In this document: positions 7,712 through 14,155 of the stretch, piece by piece | Position numbering within the stretch: the first letter of the stretch is position 1 | Layout: every line of letters starts with the position of its first letter | Assembly: GCA_964432875.1 (NCBI GenBank) | Contig: CAYSPJ010000076.1 | Span: 1-25,624 of the forward strand | From: JACJYE01 sp964432875 | GTDB taxonomy: Bacteria > Bacteroidota > Bacteroidia > Chitinophagales > Saprospiraceae | Direction of reading: 5' to 3' | DNA: 25,624 nucleotides | The notes under the pieces: generated by a model | Database searches by the model: none | What the model saw: only the letters and a program-made list of their open reading frames with translations | Told to the model about the DNA's origin: nothing | Position numbers and translations under genes: made by a program

Positions 7712-8689
7712 ATGAAAAAAATCGGAATCCTTTTTGGGCAGGAACGCTCCTTCCCCACCGCATTGGTCGAGCGCATCAATGCCCAACAAGTGGCTGGCGT
7801 TGTAGCTGAAGCGGTTACAATCGACAAGGTCGTACAGGCTGCACCGGCAGATTATGCCGTCATTATTGACCGCATCTCTCAGGACGTACCGTTCTACCGG
7901 GCTTTCCTGAAGAACGCGGCTATCAGCGGTACAGCGGTCATCAACAACCCTTTTTGGTGGAGCGCCGACGAGAAATTTTTCAACAACGCCCTGGCAGAAA
8001 AAATCGGCGTGCCAGTACCCAAAACGGTGCTGCTGCCTTCAAAAGACCATCCGGACGATACCAGCGCCGATTCCTTCTCCAACCTGGCATTCCCACTCGA
8101 TTGGGAAGGCATCTTCAAGTATGTCGGCTTTCCGGCCTTTATGAAGCCCTTCGCGGGCGGCGGCTGGAAGCATGTTTACAAACTAGACAGCCCCGAAGAG
8201 TTTTTCCAGAAGTTTTCTGAAACGGGCCAACTGGTGATGATGCTGCAGGAAGCGATTGATTTTACCGAATATTTCCGCTGCTACTGTATCGGCGGGAAAT
8301 ACGTGCGCATCATGCACTACGAGCCGCGCAACCCGCACCACCTGCGCTACGCCGCCGAGCATAAGGTGAGCCCCGAGATGATGAAGAAGATGGAAGGCTA
8401 TGTTATCGCGCTCAACCAGGCATTGGGCTACGATTTCAATACGGTAGAGCTGGCCATCCGCGACGGGGTCCCCTACGCCATTGATTTCTGCAACCCCGCT
8501 CCCGATGCCGATATCCACTCGGTGGGGCGCGAGAATTTTGAGTGGGTAGTGGAAACGGCCGCGAAATACGCTATCGAACGCGCTTTGGCGCATCAGGATG
8601 GCCAGGACAACCTCACTTGGGGCAGCTTCATCCGCGAAGCTGCAGGAGGCAAGCCTGCCGCGCCTAAGGGCAGAGCTAAGGCAAAGTAA
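7712..8689 (+). CDS. RimK-like ATP-grasp ligase
   Basis: The protein has 325 residues. The N-terminal pre-ATP-grasp domain (1-95, MKKIGILFGQERSFP) is followed by the ATP-grasp fold. Visible features: INNPFWWSADEKFF (77-90), FPAFMKPFAGGGWKHVYKL with ATP-binding K145 and the Gly-rich loop, MLQEAID (177-183), and the metal-binding end EL..DGVPYAIDFCNPAPDAD with E246, D258 and N261. ATP-grasp enzymes join a carboxylate to an amine, thiol or other nucleophile through an acyl phosphate. Canonical members end in E-x-N; here the spacing is D-x-x-N-P, a variant. The last 15 residues are Lys/Ala/Gly-rich (GKPAAPKGRAKAK) and probably disordered. It lies 24 bases after the esterase gene and upstream of the amidotransferase. 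Substrate unknown. Confidence 0.87.
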   Translation: MKKIGILFGQERSFPTALVERINAQQVAGVVAEAVTIDKVVQAAPADYAVIIDRISQDVPFYRAFLKNAAISGTAVINNPFWWSADEKFFNNALAEKIGVPVPKTVLLPSKDHPDDTSADSFSNLAFPLDWEGIFKYVGFPAFMKPFAGGGWKHVYKLDSPEEFFQKFSETGQLVMMLQEAIDFTEYFRCYCIGGKYVRIMHYEPRNPHHLRYAAEHKVSPEMMKKMEGYVIALNQALGYDFNTVELAIRDGVPYAIDFCNPAPDADIHSVGRENFEWVVETAAKYAIERALAHQDGQDNLTWGSFIREAAGGKPAAPKGRAKAK

Positions 8690-8728
8690 TGCACCGCCAA
8701 CAACAAACTGCATTTTGAAAAAAAATGC

Positions 8729-8736
8729 TACCTTTG
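8729..8736 (+). promoter_or_regulatory. -7 promoter box upstream of the amidotransferase gene
   Basis: TACCTTTG is an exact TAnnTTTG match. TTTG occurs at 8714-8717, but only 11 bases upstream, so the -33 element is unclear. Predicted start is near 8742, at the left edge of the palindrome. This could give the last two genes of the cluster their own transcript. Confidence 0.45.
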
Positions 8737-8741
8737 TTCGA

Positions 8742-8776
8742 TAGACCTGTCGGGTTTCCAAAACCTGACAGGTCTA
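8742..8776. repeat. Dispersed palindrome (16-base arms) in the GATase leader
   Basis: TAGACCTGTCGGGTTT (8742-8757), loop CCA, then AAACCTGACAGGTCTA (8761-8776). The arms pair over 16 bases with a single G-T pair. A hairpin of this strength directly at the predicted 5' end could shield the mRNA, attenuate it, or end transcripts coming from the upstream ligase gene. The form suggests a mobile or repeated palindrome rather than a gene-specific operator. Confidence 0.7.
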
Positions 8777-8817
8777 AGGTTTTTATCGCAGCACCTTGCC
8801 CGCAAAACGATGTTACC

Positions 8818-9642
8818 ATGGCACCAGATAAAGTACGGCTGGCAATATTGGATATGTACGATGGCACGCCCAATCAGGGGATGAGGGCGATCAGGGAGCT
8901 GCTGCGCCGTTTCGAACCAGACCTGGAGTATAAGATTTTTGACGTCAGAGCGCGGGCCGATGTGCCGGGCTTGGATTTTGACATTTACCTCTCTACCGGC
9001 GGGCCGGGAGACCCCAACGAGGGTAACGGCCACTGGGATAAGCTGTACTACCAATGGATGCAGGATGTCTGGGAATGGAATCAACTGCCGGGCTGTACCA
9101 AAAAGCACGTGTTTTTTATTTGCCACTCCTTCCAGATGGCCGTCAAGCATTTCCGCCTGGCTCAGGTCAACCGGCGCAAGTCCAAGTCCTTTGGCACTTT
9201 CCCTTGTCACAAGACTGAAGCAGGCATGATGGACCTGGCATTGGACGGCCTGCCCCCTATTTTTTATATTGCTGATTTCCGCGATTGGCAGTGCGTGCAG
9301 CCCGATCTGGAGCGCATGGAGGAATTGGGGGCCGAGATACTGGCCCTAGAAAAAGAACGGCCTCATGTGCCCCTGGAACAGGCCATTATGGCCATCCGGT
9401 TTTCGAAAGAAATCGTGGGTACTCAATTTCATCCCGAAGCGGACCCCGAAGGCATGCTGGACCACTTCATGGACCCGGAGCGCCGCGCTTTGATTGCCGA
9501 GGAGCATGGCGAGGAGAAATACCTCAACATGATCGAACATCTCAACGATTCCGATAAAATTGCTTTGACCCACCAGATTATCCTGCCGCTTTTCTTCTTT
9601 CGGGCCATTAGGGCTGTGAGGGCAGAGGTAGCGATGATTTAG
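8818..9642 (+). CDS. Class I glutamine amidotransferase-like protein
   Basis: I chose ATG at 8818 (274 residues, MAPDKVRLAILDMYDG). The ATG at 8725 overlaps the -7 box, and an extension from it would run through the palindrome. The fold is the class I GATase/GMP-synthase-like type: STGGPGDPNEG (59-69, oxyanion region), the nucleophile Cys102 in FICHSFQMA, and H205/E207 in GTQFHPEAD, so the Cys-His-Glu triad is complete. The elbow reads C-H-S-F-Q instead of the usual C-x-G-x-Q, with the Gly replaced by Ser. After the triad there are about 65 further residues, mostly helical, which most small GATases lack. It may deliver ammonia from glutamine, or hydrolyse a gamma-glutamyl bond, for one of the flanking ATP-grasp ligases. 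Confidence 0.87.
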   Translation: MAPDKVRLAILDMYDGTPNQGMRAIRELLRRFEPDLEYKIFDVRARADVPGLDFDIYLSTGGPGDPNEGNGHWDKLYYQWMQDVWEWNQLPGCTKKHVFFICHSFQMAVKHFRLAQVNRRKSKSFGTFPCHKTEAGMMDLALDGLPPIFYIADFRDWQCVQPDLERMEELGAEILALEKERPHVPLEQAIMAIRFSKEIVGTQFHPEADPEGMLDHFMDPERRALIAEEHGEEKYLNMIEHLNDSDKIALTHQIILPLFFFRAIRAVRAEVAMI

Positions 9643-9687
9643 ATCCTTATTGCTTAAACCACCGTTCAACAACATCAATCCAAACAC

Positions 9688-10881
9688 ATGATCGCCGAGC
9701 TTCGGAAGCAGTTTAACGCCAATTTCCGCCAGGAGACCTATCAGGCGCTCTTGGACGATGTGACGGCTCAGTACAATTTCAAACCCAATTTCCGCATTGC
9801 CGAAACGCCCATTTTTATCCCCAACTACATCAAGCAGCAATTGCTGGAGGCATGCGAAGAAATCACCAATGTCATTGTGCGGCCTGATTTCCATGAGCTT
9901 TCCAAAGGGGCTATCATACCAGGGCTGGAGGTGCCGGGCGAAACGCCGCATACGGCTTTCCTGCAAATGGACTTTGGCATTTGCCAGGCGGCTGATGGTA
10001 CGCTTTCTCCCCAGTTGATAGAGGTACAGGGATTCCCTTCGCTTTATTTCTTCCAGGATTTGATCGCCCGCACTTATCGCAAGTTCTACGATATTCCCGA
10101 AAGTATGACCCATCTTTTCGGCGGCATGACCACACCAGAGTATATCGAATTGCTGCGCCGGGTCATTATCGCCGACCACGACCCGGAGAATGTGATCTTG
10201 CTGGAAGTGGAGCCAGAGAAACAAGTGACGGCCATCGATTTTGTCGCCGCCAAGCACGCGATCGGTATCGAGCCAGTCTGCGTCAGCCAGTTGAAGGTAA
10301 TTGGCAAGGACGTCTTCTACCCCAAAGATGGCCGGCTGATCAAGGTGGAAAAAATCTTCAACCGCGTCATCTTCGACGAGCTGATCCATCGCGATGATTT
10401 GGCGCGGGAGTTCTACTTCACCGAGGAGCACAATATTGATTATGCTGGCCACCCCCACTGGTTTTTCCGCATCAGCAAGCACACTATGCCGCTGCTAGAG
10501 AGTAAATACGTGCCTAAAGCCCATTTCCTCAACCAATTGGAGGAAGTGCCGGAAGACTTGCACAACTACGTCCTCAAGCCGCTTTACTCCTTTGCGGGCA
10601 GTGGCGTAATCATCAACCTCAACCGCCACGACATCGATGCGATCCGTGATTCGGAGAACTATATCTTACAGCAAAAGGTAGATTATGCCCCGGTAATCGA
10701 AACGCCGACGGGCCCCGCCAAGTGCGAGATACGCATGCTCATGCTCTGGGAGCGCGATGCTCCGCGGCCGGTAATCGTCAACAACCTGGTGCGCCTGAGC
10801 AAGGGCATCATGGTAGGGGTGCGCTACAACCGCGATAAGGATTGGGTTGGGGGCAGCGTGGGTTTTTTTGAGCAGGAATAA
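9688..10881 (+). CDS. Divergent ATP-grasp protein, possibly circularly permuted
   Basis: The protein has 397 residues and no signal peptide. The Lys and Gly loop typical of ATP-grasp nucleotide binding appears late: NYVLKPLYSFAGSGVIINL (293-311, K297), followed by ILQQKVDY (326-333), CEIRMLMLWERD (346-357) and VNNLVRLSKGIMVGVRYN (364-381). No usual E-x-N metal motif follows; instead an E-x-Q motif with aromatic residues (LIEVQGFPSLYFFQ, 110-123) lies in the N-terminal half. This order resembles circularly permuted ATP-grasp ligases, which is my inference. It is the last gene of the cluster, 45 bases after the amidotransferase. With the RimK-like ligase it suggests two successive condensation steps. 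Confidence 0.75.
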   Translation: MIAELRKQFNANFRQETYQALLDDVTAQYNFKPNFRIAETPIFIPNYIKQQLLEACEEITNVIVRPDFHELSKGAIIPGLEVPGETPHTAFLQMDFGICQAADGTLSPQLIEVQGFPSLYFFQDLIARTYRKFYDIPESMTHLFGGMTTPEYIELLRRVIIADHDPENVILLEVEPEKQVTAIDFVAAKHAIGIEPVCVSQLKVIGKDVFYPKDGRLIKVEKIFNRVIFDELIHRDDLAREFYFTEEHNIDYAGHPHWFFRISKHTMPLLESKYVPKAHFLNQLEEVPEDLHNYVLKPLYSFAGSGVIINLNRHDIDAIRDSENYILQQKVDYAPVIETPTGPAKCEIRMLMLWERDAPRPVIVNNLVRLSKGIMVGVRYNRDKDWVGGSVGFFEQE

Positions 10882-11037
10882 GTGAGCAAAGGCGCTTCAA
10901 GGCTCATTGAGCGGACCTGAAATATCACTGGGATGTTGCATATTGACGAAAGTCAAGCCCCTGATTGATGGATATCACCGGGGTATTGGCAGATTAGGAG
11001 TAAGTTAGTCGCTAATGACTACTTAAAAGATCGAGCC

Positions 11038-12261
11038 ATGAAACATCTCGTTTGCCAATTTATCACAATCCTTTACGCTTTCAGCCTGGCGGGCCAGCCG
11101 GCCAGCGGGTTGCAGCCTCTTGGCGAGGGCCATTCCCGGAAGAACCGCAATCAAGCATTGATCGTAGCGGTGGTGCAGGATGGACAGCCGCAATATTATG
11201 CTTTTGGCAACCTGAGCCGGGCGATGCGGGTTGCGCCAGACGAGCATACCATCTTTGAGATAGGCGCGCTCAGTGGGGTGTTCACGACTACCTTGATGAC
11301 AAAAGGGGTAGTAGAGGGCCTCTTCGGGTATGGCGACCCCATCCTGGGCTACTTGCCAAAAGATGTAGAAGCTCCGATGTTTCAGCCCCAAAAGTGTTTG
11401 GAAGTAGTGCTGCCTGTAGCCATCGATGGCGTTTCACGCCGGGTAATCAGTTGTACGCCCGACCCCCTGGAGATGGAATCCTGCATGGCGTTTTGCGATT
11501 TGGCAACCCATACTTCCGGTTTGCCTAATGCGGGGTTCGAGCTCTATGACTGGCACCCCATCGGGATAGTAAGCAGCCTGCTGGGCCCCAAGCCTGGCTT
11601 TAACCGCGAGGTGTTTTTCAGGCAGTTATCCCAATACCCGCTCAGTACCGCGCCGGGTACAAATTACCGCTTCTCCAATCTGGGGATTGCCACCATCGGC
11701 CATCTGCTCAGCGAAATAAAAGGGCAGCCTTTCGAGCTGCTCTTGGAGGAAGAGCTACTGTTGCCGTTGGGCATGGAGGACACCCGCTTTCGCTTGTCGC
11801 CCGAACAGCAACAGCGCCGCGCGCCGGGGCATGACGCCCGCGGCAAGCAAGTTGGTTATTGGGATTTCGACGGCATGGCCCCGGCAGCGGGCCTGAAATC
11901 CACTGCACATGACCTGACTGCTTTCGTTTTAGCCAATCTCGAAAACACGGATACTCAATGGGCGGACATCATGGAACAGGCGCAGCAAGCCCGAGTAGAT
12001 GTCTCTTTCCCGGGCTGGCAACGCTCGACTCAGGCCGGCTATGGCTGGCTGGTGTCGGTGCTCAGCCCCGCATCCAACCAATCGGTCGTGTGGATGTATG
12101 GCGGCACCGAGGGTTTCCGCTCATTCGTCGGCTTCATCAAAGACCATGGCCTGGGCATCGTCCTGCTTTCCAATTCAGCAGCCGATATCCGCGAGCTGGG
12201 GTTCGAAATGCTGGAGGTGCTTTATAAAGAAAAGGTTGGGAAGGCTGGGGGGATGCCCTGA
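11038..12261 (+). CDS. Beta-lactamase-fold (class C) protein with lost catalytic residues
   Basis: The protein has 407 residues with an N-terminal signal peptide (about 1-24). The overall pattern is the beta-lactamase/DD-peptidase family PF00144: TIFEIGALSGVFTT (71-84), LATHTSGLPN (155-164), PGTNYRFSNLGIATIGHLL (206-224), PAAGLKSTAHDL (282-293) and YGGTEGFRSF (354-363). Each catalytic position is changed. The S-x-x-K motif normally aligned here (G-S-x-S-K) reads G-A-L-S-G, so both the nucleophilic Ser and the Lys are missing. The Tyr of Y-S-N is Phe (F212-S-N), and the usual His before G-G is Tyr354. The frame is open and the fold residues are kept, so it is probably a maintained non-catalytic protein that binds peptidoglycan or another ligand. 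Confidence 0.82.
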   Translation: MKHLVCQFITILYAFSLAGQPASGLQPLGEGHSRKNRNQALIVAVVQDGQPQYYAFGNLSRAMRVAPDEHTIFEIGALSGVFTTTLMTKGVVEGLFGYGDPILGYLPKDVEAPMFQPQKCLEVVLPVAIDGVSRRVISCTPDPLEMESCMAFCDLATHTSGLPNAGFELYDWHPIGIVSSLLGPKPGFNREVFFRQLSQYPLSTAPGTNYRFSNLGIATIGHLLSEIKGQPFELLLEEELLLPLGMEDTRFRLSPEQQQRRAPGHDARGKQVGYWDFDGMAPAAGLKSTAHDLTAFVLANLENTDTQWADIMEQAQQARVDVSFPGWQRSTQAGYGWLVSVLSPASNQSVVWMYGGTEGFRSFVGFIKDHGLGIVLLSNSAADIRELGFEMLEVLYKEKVGKAGGMP

Positions 12262-12269
12262 GGGGGCAT
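12253..12269 (+). terminator. Small hairpin over the stop codon
   Basis: ATGCCC (12253-12258) and GGGCAT (12264-12269) pair across the TGA stop of the beta-lactamase-like gene. The stem is 6 bases and there is no T-tract, so the call is weak. Confidence 0.25.
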
Positions 12270-12778
12270 TGTCTGGGTAGAAGCGCAGTGGGTTTTCCCC
12301 CGAAGCAGCGCCGAAAGGCACTACTTCAGGGTTTTGGTTTTTTAGAGGGGGGATGCAGATGGCATAACTTGATGTTTTGGGGCTGCCCTTCATCGGCAGC
12401 AAATAAAACCGCGGATGCTCTTATGGGCACGCGCGCAGATGCTTTCTCACAGCAGGGGGATAAAGGCTTAATAAGCCATTAAACGAGAAACAGGAAAAGG
12501 CCGCTCTAAAAGCGGTAGGAAGGTAGAAAGGTGGTGCTGATAAGCGATTGCGTTAATCTGTTTTACACTTAGGGCGAAGCGATGGGGTGTTGCATGCTTC
12601 GTTGCTCGGAATTGTAAACGGGGTGTTGAACTGGTATATTGCCCATAGTCGAGAAAATAAATTTTGTACAGGGGGTATTGAGTGGTATAAATACTGCGGG
12701 CTTATAGAGCACGGGTTGATGGTTTGTTTTTGAGGTCGGAATGAGCCGATTTTTACCGGGGCGAGGTTTTCAAGGAAA
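12270..12778. other. Gene-free stretch with small hairpins and imperfect repeats
   Basis: I find no convincing gene here. Structures seen: GCTGCC/GGCAGC at 12382-12400, CCGCT/AGCGG at 12501-12515, CGAAGC/GCTTCG at 12575-12601. GGGGTGTTG occurs at 12584 and 12620. A longer imperfect direct repeat pairs 12620-12638 with 12671-12689 (both ending TGGTATA). Composition becomes AT-rich towards hypD. It could hold a regulatory RNA or the remnant of a lost gene; nothing decides between these. Confidence 0.5.
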
Positions 12779-12814
12779 GCGATATTTTTCTAAATGGCGA
12801 TATTTTTCCTAAAT
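12779..12814. repeat. Tandem 18-base direct repeat upstream of hypD
   Basis: GCGATATTTTTCTAAAT (12779-12795) is followed by GCGATATTTTTCCTAAAT (12797-12814). The units are identical but for one inserted C, with an 18-base period, close to two helical turns. The pair ends just before the TACCTTG box, the position of an activator or repressor site. Confidence 0.65.
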
Positions 12815-12815
12815 T

Positions 12816-12822
12816 TACCTTG
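12816..12822 (+). promoter_or_regulatory. Probable -7 box of hypD
   Basis: TACCTTG (followed by A) is close to TAnnTTTG, one T short. Transcription would start near 12829, giving a leader of about 80 bases before the hypD ATG. Confidence 0.35.
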
Positions 12823-12909
12823 AGATTATGGCTATTTCCTATGCGAATAGCGAACCCCGGCATATCGAAGCATTAAAGCCAGCGAAAGCCCAAGAAAAAT
12901 CCGAACGAT

Positions 12910-14013
12910 ATGAAATTCATTACGGAATACCGCAGCCCGGAATTGGTGGCGCAATATCTGGAGGAAATCCATCAGACGGCCACCCGCAATTGGACCATCA
13001 TGGAAGTCTGTGGCGGGCAGACCCATAGCTTGGTCAAAAACGGCATCCTGCAGCTATTGCCCGAAAAAGTGCAGATGGTGCATGGCCCCGGCTGCCCGGT
13101 CTGTGTCACGCCTTTGAATCTGATCGATAAGGCCGTTTACCTGGCGGAGGAAAAGGGGGTCATCCTGTGCTCTTATGGCGATATGCTGCGCGTACCGGGC
13201 TCGAAGCGTAGCTTACTGGCTTCTAAGGCAGTGGGCGCAGATGTGCGTATTTTGTATTCCCCCCTGGAGGCCGTACAGATTGCCCGTGACAATCCGGGGC
13301 GGGAGGTGGTGTTTTTTGCTGTCGGCTTCGAGACTACCGCGCCGGCCAATGCGCTTTCGGTAATCCAGGCCCAGCGCGCTGGAGTACCCAACTACTCCAT
13401 CCTGGCTTCCCACGTGCTCGTGCCTCCGGCCATCGAGGCTGTAATGGACGATGAGGAGGCCCGTATCCAGGGCTTCCTGGCCGCTGGCCACGTCTGTACT
13501 ATCATGGGCATCGGCGAATATTACCCCTTGGTGGATAAATACCAAATCCCTATCGTCGTAACCGGCTTCGAGCCGGTCGATCTGGTGCAGGGCATCCTGA
13601 TGACGGTGCGGCAACTGGAAAAAGGCGAACACCGCCTGGAGAATCAATACAGCCGGGTAGTGCGGGCAGAAGGCAACCCCGAAGCACGCAAAATCATCGA
13701 GCAGGTTTTTGAAATAACCGATCGGGAGTGGCGTGGCATTGGCACCATCCCCTTGAGCGGCTACGAAGTGCGGGAAAAATTTGCGGCTTACGATGCAAAC
13801 CGGAAATTCAAGGTTGAGATCGAAAAGGTGCCGGAAAGTAGCGAGTGTATTGCTGGCCAGGTGCTCAAGGGCATCAAGAAGCCACACGAGTGCCCACAGT
13901 TTGGTAAAAAATGTACGCCCCAATCGCCTTTGGGCGCCCCCATGGTATCAAGTGAAGGGGCCTGCGCCGCCTACTACCACTTCTCGCAAGCCCTGGATGC
14001 CCTAGAGGTTTAA
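12910..14013 (+). CDS. hypD: Hydrogenase maturation protein HypD
   Basis: The protein has 367 residues, full length. Every HypD hallmark is present: CGGQTH (34-39), GPGCPVC with C62 and C65 (59-65), GFETTAPAN, and the four C-terminal cysteines C313, C328, C335 and C352 that hold the [4Fe-4S] cluster. HypD works with HypC as the scaffold on which Fe(CN)2CO is built for [NiFe] hydrogenases. The start fits the family N-terminus (MKFITEYRSPELV). No hypA-F or hydrogenase structural gene occurs within this window; flanking genes are a beta-lactamase-fold protein and a transglycosylase. Either the other genes lie elsewhere or HypD is a remnant or repurposed. Confidence 0.95.
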   Translation: MKFITEYRSPELVAQYLEEIHQTATRNWTIMEVCGGQTHSLVKNGILQLLPEKVQMVHGPGCPVCVTPLNLIDKAVYLAEEKGVILCSYGDMLRVPGSKRSLLASKAVGADVRILYSPLEAVQIARDNPGREVVFFAVGFETTAPANALSVIQAQRAGVPNYSILASHVLVPPAIEAVMDDEEARIQGFLAAGHVCTIMGIGEYYPLVDKYQIPIVVTGFEPVDLVQGILMTVRQLEKGEHRLENQYSRVVRAEGNPEARKIIEQVFEITDREWRGIGTIPLSGYEVREKFAAYDANRKFKVEIEKVPESSECIAGQVLKGIKKPHECPQFGKKCTPQSPLGAPMVSSEGACAAYYHFSQALDALEV

Positions 14014-14155
14014 GCGCTTGTTTAGATTTACTTCGTTAGTTCTGTAGCTCCGGTAGCACTAGCTAAGGGGTAAAAGATGGTTTTACACTGACGTAAGGCT
14101 GCGCCTGGGCTTAATAGACCCGAAGATAGCATCAAAAACAAAAGCTGGACGAGCG

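Noticed and set aside
8725..8817. Longer N-terminus for the amidotransferase
   Set aside because: It would start inside the promoter region and translate through the palindromic hairpin; the family pattern starts at MAPDKVRLAIL.
12288..12482. 64-codon frame after the beta-lactamase-like gene
   Set aside because: No signal, motif or plausible composition, and it runs across a hairpin-rich gap.
12828..13028. 66-codon frame overlapping the start of hypD, with ATG right at the predicted transcription start
   Set aside because: Most of it runs out of frame through hypD and its text looks like a shifted reading of that gene; the hypD frame has clear family motifs.
14014..14155. TAAAA-GATGG-TTTTA stem between hypD and mltD
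   Set aside because: The stem is AT-only and five bases; it cannot be supported as a terminator.
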